Shown: positions 1 through 7,603, numbered from the stretch's first letter. The stretch: 18,361 bases of DNA from Flavobacteriales bacterium (GCA_027003085.1 JALWYR010000134.1:1-18361); one strand, 5' to 3'. The notes: generated by a model from the letters alone, not told the origin. Program-made: numbers and translations.

Positions 1-914
1 TAACCGATAAGCCGGAAATATTAACGGATTTTCCGGTTTGTCGTGCACTTCGGGATTTGGTTTGGAATGTTTCAAATGGAACAAAAATAGCACACCTTGG
101 TGTTTTTGTCGATAATGATAAGGGGGTGGGATTAGCTAAACTCATTGATTTTCTGCATAAACGGTATTCCCAAGCACGACTTTTGATCTATGGCCTCCGT
201 GGTAATGAGACGGAATTGACATCGTTAGTTTTAAATTTTAAACAACTAACTTTTTTTGTGCCGGAATTGGGAAAGGATTATTTCCGGCTGATTCCTGAAA
301 TTATTTCATCGCTAAAATTTGATCATATTGTTTTGGCAGGGGTTCAACAATATTTAACGGGGCATGATTATCAAAAATTGGCATCCTACCCCAGGATTGA
401 TCTATGGTATTTACGTGATTTGGATAATGAGCAGATAGAAGTGGTTGAACGCCATGCCGGTTTGATTTGGGTGGACTACCGGGTTTTGGCGCGAAGCGTA
501 ACAGGAAGTGAAATTTTGCCACATCCGGCCGGAATGGATATTAAACAATGGGCGGCTTTATTTTATTATGCCGGTATATCGCTTGCCAACCGGTTGACGG
601 TTATCTCACATGTGGACTTAGATAATATTTTTCATGTGGATAGCGAAGTGATGGCCGTTGGGATTTGGCATTTTTTCGAAGGAATGAAAAATAAAATCAA
701 GGATTATCCGTTATTATCCATACAAAATTTGGAGAAAACCGAAGTGTATGTTCATGATTATCGGACATTTTTATATCACAATGCGCAAACCGGCAGGTGG
801 TGGATTGAAGTGCCCGATTCCGAAAAGGGAACAAAACTGCTTCCCTTATCGTCACGGGTTGCTATGGATGTTATCGAGGGAAGGAATTCGGACTTGTTGT
901 TAAAGTTTTGGTAA
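1..914 (+). CDS. Degenerate arginase/formimidoylglutamase-family protein, 5' end outside window
   Basis: The reading frame is open from base 3 to the TAA at 912-914, so the true start lies upstream; the TTG at 57 is only the first start-like codon inside the window. The C-terminal half resembles, from memory, the formimidoylglutamase-like ureohydrolases found beside gldK in other Bacteroidota: a HPAGMD segment followed by a YAGIS stretch, a WHFFEGMKNKIKDYP block and a terminal RWWIEVP motif. The metal-binding signatures of active ureohydrolases are not visible: no GGDH-like, DAHxD-like or SFDxDxxDP-like motif appears where expected (the sequence there reads LAGVQQYL, YLRDLDN and IWVDYRVLARS). 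I infer a non-catalytic family member. It is more AT-rich than the genes downstream. It ends 116 bases before gldK and could share its transcript. Family assignment is moderately sure; function is unknown. Confidence 0.65.
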   Translation, partial: TDKPEILTDFPVCRALRDLVWNVSNGTKIAHLGVFVDNDKGVGLAKLIDFLHKRYSQARLLIYGLRGNETELTSLVLNFKQLTFFVPELGKDYFRLIPEIISSLKFDHIVLAGVQQYLTGHDYQKLASYPRIDLWYLRDLDNEQIEVVERHAGLIWVDYRVLARSVTGSEILPHPAGMDIKQWAALFYYAGISLANRLTVISHVDLDNIFHVDSEVMAVGIWHFFEGMKNKIKDYPLLSIQNLEKTEVYVHDYRTFLYHNAQTGRWWIEVPDSEKGTKLLPLSSRVAMDVIEGRNSDLLLKFW

Positions 915-1030
915 TGCCTATGACATTCATCTCAAACATTGATTTTCGTATGAAAAAAAAATTATATATTGCACACCTGAAAATGGCATGTTGTAATGTG
1001 TTTGTTTTATAAGAAAAAAATAAGTTTCTC

Positions 1031-2422
1031 ATGAAGAGAGTCCTCATTATTTTATTGGTTGCCGGATTGGTTTTGACATCCTGTGGCAGTCCTAACCAAC
1101 GTGGTGAAATTGTCGGTGTACGAGGCAGGACATGGCATCCTTATCAGCCCTACGGGATGGTTTTAATACCGGGAGGAGCCTTTATTATGGGTAAACAAAA
1201 CGAAGATAAAGGCTATGCCAATGACGCTCCTGCCAAAACCGTAACGGTTCATTCCTTTTATATGGATGAAACCGAAATTACCAATTCGGAATACCGTGAA
1301 TTCGTTAACTACGTACGTGACTCGGTTATTCGCACTCGTTTGGCCAAGATGGTGGAGGAAGAGGGTATCGAAGGACGCAAAGGAATTGCCCGATACGCCT
1401 ATTTATCCTTGGATACTGCGCGTAATGCCTATAACCGGTATATGATTGATAAATATGGAGGACTGACCTATGAAGATGAAGAAACCGCAGGCAAACGCCT
1501 CAATTGGAGGATTCCTATTATTTTCAATCGCAACAAATTCCCCGATGAGTTTTATGCCGAAGTTTTCGATTCGCTTTATTTACCCTTGAAAGAAACGCCC
1601 GACGGCGAACGATTATTTGATGTAAAACAATTCACATATCGTTATTCTTGGATTGATTTGAATAGTGCCGTACGTGCCGGCAAACAAAAATCAGCTTTTA
1701 AACACGATACAATTATTCAAGTATATCCCGATACTACGGTTTGGGTCAAAGACTTTATGTATGCCTATAACGAACCCATGCTCGAAGAATATTTCTGGCA
1801 CGATGCCTATAATGATTACCCCGTGGTGGGCGTTAATTGGTATCAAGCCAATGCTTTTGCCGATTACCGTACCAAAAAAATGAATTGGTTCTTGCGTAGC
1901 CGTCATAAACCCACTTTGCATCATTTCCGTTTGCCCACCGAGGCCGAATGGGAATACGCAGCACGTGGCGGACGTACAGGAACCGATTATCCTTGGGGTT
2001 CGCCGTACACGATGAATGAAAAAGCCTGTTTCCTGGCCAACTTTAAACCCCTGCGTGGTGATTACGGCTCGGATCAAGCCGTATTTACCGCCCGGGCTAA
2101 GTCTTACAATCCCAATGGCTACGGTCTGTATAATATGGCCGGTAACGTGGCCGAATGGACGGCTTCGTCCTACAATCCCGATTCATACCTCTATGTAACC
2201 ACCTTCAATCCTACCACACACGACTGGTTCAACAAACGGAAAGTGGTGCGCGGAGGCTCGTGGAAAGATGTAAAATACTTCATTCAAGTATCTACTCGTA
2301 CCTATGAATATGCCGATTCGGCACGGAGTTATGTGGGTTTCCGTTGTGTACAAGACTTTATGGGAGCCAATGCCAGACGTTTTGTGCGTAAACAACGCGG
2401 ATCCAAAATGACTTATTATTAA
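1031..2422 (+). CDS. gldK: T9SS / gliding motility lipoprotein GldK (PorK)
   Basis: GldK (PorK) is an outer-membrane lipoprotein that, with GldN, forms the periplasmic ring of the type IX secretion system. The 463-residue product opens with a lipoprotein signal peptide whose lipobox LTSC places the lipidated cysteine at residue 18. The mature part carries a formylglycine-generating-enzyme (SUMF1-like) fold: PGGAFIMG near residue 50, LPTEAEWEYAARGG near 300, GNVAEW near 372, RGGSW near 406 and VGFRC near the end. GldK proteins are not thought to be enzymes, and the closely spaced active-site cysteines of true FGEs are not evident. A central segment (about residues 110-260) splits the FGE-type core. 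It is the first gene of gldKLMN. No convincing promoter was found in the 116-base gap upstream; a weak TGTGTTTG at 997-1004 is the best candidate. Confidence 0.95.
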   Translation: MKRVLIILLVAGLVLTSCGSPNQRGEIVGVRGRTWHPYQPYGMVLIPGGAFIMGKQNEDKGYANDAPAKTVTVHSFYMDETEITNSEYREFVNYVRDSVIRTRLAKMVEEEGIEGRKGIARYAYLSLDTARNAYNRYMIDKYGGLTYEDEETAGKRLNWRIPIIFNRNKFPDEFYAEVFDSLYLPLKETPDGERLFDVKQFTYRYSWIDLNSAVRAGKQKSAFKHDTIIQVYPDTTVWVKDFMYAYNEPMLEEYFWHDAYNDYPVVGVNWYQANAFADYRTKKMNWFLRSRHKPTLHHFRLPTEAEWEYAARGGRTGTDYPWGSPYTMNEKACFLANFKPLRGDYGSDQAVFTARAKSYNPNGYGLYNMAGNVAEWTASSYNPDSYLYVTTFNPTTHDWFNKRKVVRGGSWKDVKYFIQVSTRTYEYADSARSYVGFRCVQDFMGANARRFVRKQRGSKMTYY

Positions 2423-2465
2423 ACCCCTTGTACATTAATTTGAATAACTTAAAAAACGAAAAGAT

Positions 2466-3077
2466 ATGGCAACTTCAAAAGGTAGAAAAAAATTCTTTCA
2501 AATGGTATACGGACTCGGTGCGTCCGTAGTAATTATCGGTGCCTTGTTCAAAATTGCACACTGGCCCAATGGAACTCTTATTTTGGCCATCGGTATGATC
2601 GTCGAAGCTATTGTGTTCGCTATTTCGGCTTTCGAGCCCATCGAAGATGAATTCGATTGGTCGTTGCTTTACAATGAAATTAAGAAAAGCAGCTTGTCGG
2701 GCAATCAATTGGAAGCCAAATTATCCGAAAAACTCGACCAAATGCTTCGCGAAGCCAAAGTGGATGCCGATTTGATGAACCGACTGGGCATGAGCTTGAA
2801 CAAATTTGCCGAAGCCGCCAAAGGATTGGATGTGGTGGTGGATGCCGCCGGTTCCACTCAACGATTCAACGAAGAAATGCTCGAAGCATCGGCTCATTTG
2901 GAAGGCTTGAACCAAGTGCTTCGTGCCGAATTGGAATCGGTTGACAAGAGCTCCAAAGCCAACCAGGAAATGGCAATGCACGCCGAAGAACTCCAACACA
3001 AAATGGCCGAACTTAACGAGAATCTTGCCAAACTCAACCAAGTTTATCAAGGCATGCTGTCCGCCATGGGCAAGTAA
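2466..3077 (+). CDS. gldL: T9SS motor inner-membrane protein GldL (PorL)
   Basis: GldL is the inner-membrane stator-like half of the proton-driven GldLM motor that powers T9SS export and gliding. Two transmembrane helices are visible at about residues 14-31 and 36-56. Lys29 and His32 lie in or after the first helix, Glu47 in the second and Glu57 just after it. By position these match the charged residues implicated in proton use in Flavobacterium johnsoniae GldL. The rest (from about residue 60) is cytoplasmic, Glu/Lys/Leu-rich and predicted helical or coiled-coil. At 203 residues it is close to flavobacterial GldL and shorter than Porphyromonas PorL. It lies 43 bases after gldK and 31 bases before gldM, so co-transcription is expected. 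Confidence 0.95.
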   Translation: MATSKGRKKFFQMVYGLGASVVIIGALFKIAHWPNGTLILAIGMIVEAIVFAISAFEPIEDEFDWSLLYNEIKKSSLSGNQLEAKLSEKLDQMLREAKVDADLMNRLGMSLNKFAEAAKGLDVVVDAAGSTQRFNEEMLEASAHLEGLNQVLRAELESVDKSSKANQEMAMHAEELQHKMAELNENLAKLNQVYQGMLSAMGK

Positions 3078-3108
3078 AATTTGTTTAATCCTTTAAAAAC
3101 CCGTTGTT

Positions 3109-4674
3109 ATGGCAAGTGGAAAACTCTCACCACGTCAGAAGATGATCAACCTGATGTACTTGGTCTTCATCGCCATGTTGGCATTGACCATGTCCAAAAA
3201 GGTGTTGACCTCCTTCGGACGTGTTTATGAAGACTTGAAATCAAGTGTGGAACTCACCAAACAAAAAAATGCTCAATTACTTAGTGAATTGTCGGCCAAG
3301 GCGCAAGAACAGCCCGAAAAATATGCCGATAAATTCAAAGATGCGCAAAGCCTGAACCAACTCACCGTGGATTTTCAATCCTATCTGGACAAATTTGAAA
3401 AAGACCTATTTAAAAAATATGGTCAGGATCCGGCCAAACCGGATTATGAAAGTTTGGATAAAGGTTTCAAACTTGACGAAATATTTTTTAAGGGAGAAGG
3501 TTTGACCAAAACAGGTAAAGAATTCCTGGACAAAGTAAATCAATATAAAAAATCGCTTTTGGAATTCGCACAAAAGTACGGCGACGAAGCTGCCGTTCAA
3601 CGCATCCAAAAACGATTCAATACCGATCCGGTTAAACTCAAAGGAGGTGGTAAAATCGATTGGATGCACTATACATTCGAAGATTTTCCGGCCATTGCAT
3701 CGCTCACCAATATGGCTCGCTTGGAAAGCAACGCCGTTAATAGCGAAAACGAATTACTCTCCTCCATGTTCCAAAGTCAGCTCAAAAGCGATGTGTCGTT
3801 CAAAAATTATCAAGCAGTGGTACTTTTGGACAAAAGCGCCTTTTTCCCCAACGAACGCGTAAAAGGTAAGGTGGTGCTGGGACGTTACGATCAAACCATG
3901 ACTTTCGAAAAAGCCGTTATCAACGGCAAGGAAGTATCCGCCGAACAAATGCAAAACGGCCAGGTATTGGTTGATTTGCCGGCTGGAAATCCCGGCGACA
4001 AGGACTTGAAAGGATTTTTGGAATTCAAAGAAGGCGATTCGCTGGTGAAGTTGCCGTTTGAATATACCTATTCGGTTATCCCCATGCCCAATTCGGCGGT
4101 TATTTCGGCCGATAAAATGAATGTGGTTTACAAGGGTGTGGAAAACCCGCTCTCCATTTCCGTTCCGGGTATTCCCGACAATAAAGTTAAAGTTTCCATT
4201 CCCGGTGCCAATTTCAAAAAGGTAAAGCCGGGCCATTATTTAGTTAATGTTACAAATTACAAAGGACGAAATATTGAAATTGTTGTTTCTTGGAAATTAC
4301 CCAATGGCCAAACAAAAACCGATAGAAAAACATTTCGTGTAAAGAATATTCCGGCACCGTTGGGTACTATCAGTGGTCAGGACGGGTATGTCAAACTTCC
4401 TAAACGTAATATTGAAATTGGTACGGTAGGTGCCAAACTATCAAACTTTGTTTTCGATGTTAAATTGATTGTAACGAGTTTTGATTTCAAAGCACCTGGC
4501 CAACCCACCATACATGTAAATGGAACACGGCTTAATCAGCGTGCTAAGAGCGCTTTGCGCCGTGTGCGAAAAGGACAGACCGTTCAGATTTTCAATATTA
4601 AGGCAAAATTGCAAGGAGCAGGCTCCTATAAGTTGCCAAAGACAGCTCCTGTTATTATTGAAATTTCCAATTAA
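3109..4674 (+). CDS. gldM: T9SS motor protein GldM (PorM)
   Basis: GldM is anchored in the inner membrane by one N-terminal helix that sits inside the GldL pentamer; its periplasmic domains reach the GldKN ring and transmit motor motion. The sequence shows the family N-terminus (KLSPRQKMINLMYLVFIAML, one transmembrane helix at about residues 13-30). An alpha-helical, lysine-rich domain follows to about residue 220, then beta-rich periplasmic domains to the end. The 521 residues match known GldM/PorM lengths. The ATG is preceded by GTTGTT, as it is at gldN. The 3' end is more AT-rich than the middle. Confidence 0.96.
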   Translation: MASGKLSPRQKMINLMYLVFIAMLALTMSKKVLTSFGRVYEDLKSSVELTKQKNAQLLSELSAKAQEQPEKYADKFKDAQSLNQLTVDFQSYLDKFEKDLFKKYGQDPAKPDYESLDKGFKLDEIFFKGEGLTKTGKEFLDKVNQYKKSLLEFAQKYGDEAAVQRIQKRFNTDPVKLKGGGKIDWMHYTFEDFPAIASLTNMARLESNAVNSENELLSSMFQSQLKSDVSFKNYQAVVLLDKSAFFPNERVKGKVVLGRYDQTMTFEKAVINGKEVSAEQMQNGQVLVDLPAGNPGDKDLKGFLEFKEGDSLVKLPFEYTYSVIPMPNSAVISADKMNVVYKGVENPLSISVPGIPDNKVKVSIPGANFKKVKPGHYLVNVTNYKGRNIEIVVSWKLPNGQTKTDRKTFRVKNIPAPLGTISGQDGYVKLPKRNIEIGTVGAKLSNFVFDVKLIVTSFDFKAPGQPTIHVNGTRLNQRAKSALRRVRKGQTVQIFNIKAKLQGAGSYKLPKTAPVIIEISN

Positions 4675-4695
4675 TTCCGCTAAATACAGGTTGTT

Positions 4696-5583
4696 ATGAA
4701 AAGGTTGTTTGTTTTGGTTTTCCTCATGCTGTTGCCGGTGGTCGGTAGTGCGCAGAGTAATATTCTCAACGCGCATACACCGCAAGAAATCGGTCGCCCC
4801 ACGCCGCAGCAAATCAAGGAAGATCATTCCCGTCCGTTACCCTATCCGTTTACGGACGACAAAGACGTGTTGTGGAGCATTCAGGTATGGGAAAAAATCG
4901 ACCTGGACGAACGTTTCAACTTACGTCTTTACTATCCGGTGGACACGGCATTGGCCACGCCCGGTCAGGTCTCCCTCTTCGATGCCCTGATGTCGGGTAT
5001 CAATTCGGGTAAAATCACCGAGGTTTATGCCGATACCTATTTTACCGAAAGGCTCACACCCGATATGCTCAAAGAACGCATGACCTTTACCGACACCATG
5101 GACGCAGGTATCGATCAGTACAACTACGAGGGCAAGGTGGACGAGCAATACATCCGCCGGATGAAAATCACCTCGGCCGAAATCGAAGAATATCATATCC
5201 GCGGCGTATGGTACTTCGATGCCCGCTACGGCGAATTACGCTACCGGCTTATCGGTATTGCTCCTGTGGCCTACGACCTGGCTTCGGTGGCTGCCGGTAT
5301 GGATGCCGAGTTGGTGGAATTGTTCTGGGTATTCTTCCCCGATGCGCGCGAAACCCTGCATAACTATTATGCCTACAATCCGCGCAATGCCGCACGCCCC
5401 ATGAACTACGACCACCTGCTCAACGGACGATTTTTCAATACAATCATCTACAAAACAAGCAACGAATACGGCGACCGAAGTATCCGTGAGTATATTCATG
5501 AAAATGCATTGCGCCAACTCCTCGAATCCAATCGCATCAAGGAAATGATTCGCGACTACGAGGAAGACCAGTGGAATTACTAA
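4696..5583 (+). CDS. gldN: T9SS ring protein GldN (PorN)
   Basis: GldN (PorN) is a periplasmic protein that binds GldK and completes the ring complex above the GldLM motor. The 295-residue product has a Sec signal peptide with likely cleavage after GSA at residue 19. The mature part contains the family-typical segments PYPFTDDKDVLWSIQVWEKID (in part) near residue 50, RIKEM near the end and a WYFDARYGELRYR-like stretch in the middle. It starts 21 bases after the gldM stop and is followed 21 bases after its own stop by a strong intrinsic terminator, so it is the last gene of the operon. It is visibly richer in G and C than gldK. Confidence 0.94.
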   Translation: MKRLFVLVFLMLLPVVGSAQSNILNAHTPQEIGRPTPQQIKEDHSRPLPYPFTDDKDVLWSIQVWEKIDLDERFNLRLYYPVDTALATPGQVSLFDALMSGINSGKITEVYADTYFTERLTPDMLKERMTFTDTMDAGIDQYNYEGKVDEQYIRRMKITSAEIEEYHIRGVWYFDARYGELRYRLIGIAPVAYDLASVAAGMDAELVELFWVFFPDARETLHNYYAYNPRNAARPMNYDHLLNGRFFNTIIYKTSNEYGDRSIREYIHENALRQLLESNRIKEMIRDYEEDQWNY

Positions 5584-5604
5584 GGCAACCTGTAAACATA
5601 ACCG

Positions 5605-5633
5605 AAGCCGCAGTTCCGAGCTGCGGCTTTTTT
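5605..5633 (+). terminator. Intrinsic terminator of the gldKLMN operon
   Basis: A perfect 9-bp stem (AAGCCGCAG at 5605-5613 with CTGCGGCTT at 5621-5629) encloses a 7-base loop. The T run at 5628-5633 follows directly. It sits 21 bases after the gldN stop. Confidence 0.9.
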
Positions 5634-5635
5634 GT

Positions 5636-5643
5636 TACTTTTG
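5636..5643 (+). promoter_or_regulatory. Bacteroidota-type -7 promoter element for prfA
   Basis: TACTTTTG matches the Bacteroidota -7 consensus TAnnTTTG exactly. It begins two bases after the gldN terminator T run and 26 bases before the prfA ATG. No TTTG-type -33 element is visible at the usual spacing, because the terminator stem occupies that space. The implied 5' leader is only about a dozen bases. Confidence 0.6.
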
Positions 5644-5661
5644 CACATATATCCGCCAAGG

Positions 5662-6738
5662 ATGAAGGACAAATTTCCCCTTATCAAACAACGTTTTCAC
5701 GAGTTGGCCGACAAACTGGCCGACCCTTCGGTCATGGCCGACCAAAAGCAATATGTCAAAATCAGCAAGGAGTATAAAGAACTTCAACCCTTGGTGGAAA
5801 AAATCCGGGATTACGAATTGCTCTCAGCCCGAATGGATGAGGCCAAAGAAGTAATCCGAACCGAAACCGACAAGGAATTGGTGGAAATGGCCAAAGAGGA
5901 GCTGGCCGATTTGGAACCGCAACTGGAAAAAACCGCCGAGGAAATTAAGCTGTTGCTCATTCCCAAAGACCCCGAAGACACCAAAAATGCCGTGGTGGAA
6001 ATACGCGCAGGCACCGGTGGCGACGAAGCCGCCCTGTTTGCCGGCGACCTTTTTCGTATGTATACCAAATATGCCGAAAAAAAAGGCTGGAAAACCGAGA
6101 TTGTGGATTACAACGAAGGCCCCGCCGGCGGTTTCAAGGAAATTATTTTCAACATATCGGGCCCCGATGTGTATGGCACCATGAAATACGAGGCCGGCGT
6201 GCATCGTGTTCAGCGCGTTCCGCAGACCGAAACCCAGGGTCGGGTGCACACCTCAGCCGCCACGGTGATGGTGCTCCCCGAGGCCGAGGAGTTCGACGTG
6301 GAAATCAACATGAAGGACATCCGCAAGGATTTGTTTATGTCGTCGGGCCCGGGCGGACAGTCGGTAAATACCACCTATTCGGCGGTCCGGCTCACACACA
6401 TTCCCACGGGCATCACCGCCCAATGCCAGGACCAAAAGTCCCAACACAAGAATTTCGAAAAAGCGCTGCGCGTGCTCCGTTCGCGGCTCTACGAGATGGA
6501 ACTGCGCAAGCGCAAGGAGGCCGAGGTACAAAAACGCCGTTCCATGGTGAGCAGTGGCGACCGTTCGGCCAAAATACGCACCTACAATTTTCCGCAAGGC
6601 CGCGTTACCGACCACCGTATCGGACTGACACTCTATGATTTACAAAATATCCTCAACGGCGATTTGGACAAAATCATCGAAGCCCTCCGCATAGCCGACA
6701 ACACCGAAAAGCTCAAAGCCCAGGACATTGAGATTTAA
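5662..6738 (+). CDS. prfA: Peptide chain release factor 1
   Basis: RF1 reads UAA and UAG stop codons in the ribosomal A site and triggers release of the finished peptide. The GGQ motif that acts in the peptidyl-transferase centre is at residues 231-233. The codon-recognition tripeptide region reads PQT at about 187-189 (P-A/V-T in E. coli-type RF1), followed by ETQGRVHTSAATV. RF2 would have SPF here, so this is RF1. The RF-1 core around the GGQ (VNTTYSAVRLTHIPTG, CQDQKSQHKN) is intact. ATG 5662 is chosen over the TTG at 5632 because the family N-terminus begins there, the product is then 358 residues (E. coli 360), and the upstream TTG lies in the terminator/promoter zone. Confidence 0.96.
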   Translation: MKDKFPLIKQRFHELADKLADPSVMADQKQYVKISKEYKELQPLVEKIRDYELLSARMDEAKEVIRTETDKELVEMAKEELADLEPQLEKTAEEIKLLLIPKDPEDTKNAVVEIRAGTGGDEAALFAGDLFRMYTKYAEKKGWKTEIVDYNEGPAGGFKEIIFNISGPDVYGTMKYEAGVHRVQRVPQTETQGRVHTSAATVMVLPEAEEFDVEINMKDIRKDLFMSSGPGGQSVNTTYSAVRLTHIPTGITAQCQDQKSQHKNFEKALRVLRSRLYEMELRKRKEAEVQKRRSMVSSGDRSAKIRTYNFPQGRVTDHRIGLTLYDLQNILNGDLDKIIEALRIADNTEKLKAQDIEI

Positions 6739-6852
6739 TCCTGCCCGAGATTGATTTTGATTTTTAGGGCGCCCGGCCGGTCGCGTTCGGGGCGCCGCCG
6801 GCGGGCGGATGCCCGCTGCGGATGGCCGGACGTTGGAACCGGATTTTTCGGC

Positions 6853-6887
6853 CTCCCCGGCCCGCGGCGGAGCCGCGGGCCGGGGAG
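6853..6887. repeat. 16-bp perfect GC-rich hairpin
   Basis: CTCCCCGGCCCGCGGC (6853-6868) and its exact complement (6872-6887) are separated by the 3-base loop GGA. ATTATTGATTTTC follows. It is 115 bases after the prfA stop and could act as a terminator for prfA, but it lacks a proper T run, so that role is inferred. Confidence 0.7.
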
Positions 6888-6923
6888 ATTATTGATTTTC
6901 AATCGTTTACGACCGGTCATCCG

Positions 6924-6946
6924 CACGGCGCGCTTTGCGCGCCGTG
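6924..6946. repeat. 10-bp perfect GC-rich hairpin
   Basis: CACGGCGCGC (6924-6933), loop TTT, GCGCGCCGTG (6937-6946). It lies 36 bases after the 16-bp hairpin, with no T run behind it. Function is unknown. Confidence 0.6.
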
Positions 6947-7126
6947 GCGGCGCCTCAGCCGTCGTTTCGCGGTGACGGAGCACGCTCACGCCGGCTGTTC
7001 CTCACGCACCGCCCGCCGGGCTGTCCGCTTAAATTCGCCTCGGGCCGCGGCGGTTTGCTAAGGGCCGGCTGCGGTGTCTCCTCGGTTCCTCGGAGCCTGC
7101 TCGCCGGCAGCAAACCATGCCGCGCC

Positions 7127-7289
7127 GGCATCGCTTCAAGCATAAAGTATTGGAAAAGTTGCAGTTATTTTTGTCGAGAACAAAGCCGGCAATCCGAAGG
7201 CATAGCCGTAGCTATGGCAAGGGGTGCCAATGCCGTTGTCGGCAAAAAGAACAAAACTTGGTGTGATAATTTATGCTTGAAGCGATGCC
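7127..7289. mobile_element. 163-bp palindromic MITE-like insertion
   Basis: GGCATCGCTTCAAGCATAAA (7127-7146) is repeated as an exact inverted copy at 7270-7289. The arms stay partly complementary inward (shared AAGTT, TTTTTG, CGA and AAC blocks). The centre is itself a hairpin, CATAGC-CGTA-GCTATG at 7201-7216, whose midpoint (7208.5) almost coincides with the midpoint of the whole (7208). It codes for nothing recognisable. It is absent from the second copy of the surrounding repeat, which is the main reason to call it an insertion. No clear target-site duplication is seen, so MITE is a structural label and the transposase family is unknown. Confidence 0.65.
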
Positions 7290-7305
7290 TACCCTTCGGC
7301 TCATG

Positions 7306-7348
7306 CCGCTCCCATCCCTGGCGCTTTTTTGCGCGCGATAAATCGCGC
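7306..7348 (+). repeat. 43-bp repeat block, copy 1
   Basis: It is nearly identical in length and sequence to 18067-18109; the only differences seen are in the short TTTTTG versus TTATGG stretch. It ends in a small palindrome, GCGCGAT-AA-ATCGCGC. Confidence 0.85.
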
Positions 7349-7399
7349 TTGAATATCGAACACCGAACAATCGATTTTAGATTTCCGATTTGCGTTTTC

Positions 7400-7603
7400 C
7401 TACTGCAAACATTGAAGCATCGTGTCATTTTGATGAAGCGCCCGAAGGGCGCGACTGAGAAATCTCGACACGGATGATTCATCCTGGGTGGAATTTTGCG
7501 TTCCTATTACCCAATCCGTGCAGAGATTCCTCGTCGTTTTGCCTTGCTGACGCCGGCAAAACTCCGTCGGAATGACACCTCTCTGCTACTGTAAACATTG
7601 AAG
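7400..7603 (+). repeat. Terminal unit of composite repeat, with inverted arms and boundary direct repeats, copy 1
   Basis: The unit is bounded by CTACTGCAAACATTGAAG (7400-7417) and CTACTGTAAACATTGAAG (7586-7603), direct repeats differing at one base. Inside are inverted arms. GTGTCATTTTGATG (7422-7435) matches the complement of 7565-7578 at 11 of 14 positions. GAGAAATCTCGACACGGAT (7457-7475) matches the complement of 7514-7532 at 16 of 19. The two arms could fold into one long stem. Confidence 0.8.

Larger units (their letters stand above)
7018..7603 (+). repeat. Composite dispersed repeat, copy 1 (interrupted)
   Basis: Three blocks occur in the same order and orientation here and at 17946-18361: GGGCTGTCCGCTyAAAT (7018 / 17946), a 43-base block beginning CCGCTCCCATCCCTGGCGC (7306 / 18067), and a terminal unit beginning CTACTGCAAACATTGAAG (7400 / 18165). 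Spacing between the second and third blocks is 94 versus 98 bases, and between the two CTACTG boundaries 186 versus 188. Spacing between the first two blocks is 288 versus 121. Removing the 163-bp palindrome in copy 1 leaves 125, so the copies are colinear apart from that insertion. Weaker similarity may extend upstream of 7018. Confidence 0.8.

Noticed and set aside
1021..1028. TAAGTTTC as a gldK promoter
   Set aside because: It ends two bases before the ATG, leaving no room for a transcription start and leader.
6223..6225. PQT instead of P(A/V)T in release factor 1 as a sign of altered stop recognition
   Set aside because: As far as I recall, this variant is usual in Bacteroidota RF1; the flanking residues and GGQ are intact, so no change of specificity is inferred.
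6935..7477. 180-codon plus-strand frame after prfA
   Set aside because: It runs through the composite repeat and the palindromic insertion; the sequence is explained by repeats and has no protein-like features.
7400..7603. CRISPR array suggested by two similar 18-bp repeats
   Set aside because: Only two repeats, spacing of 186 bases, and the interval is itself a repeat with inverted arms; no cas genes.
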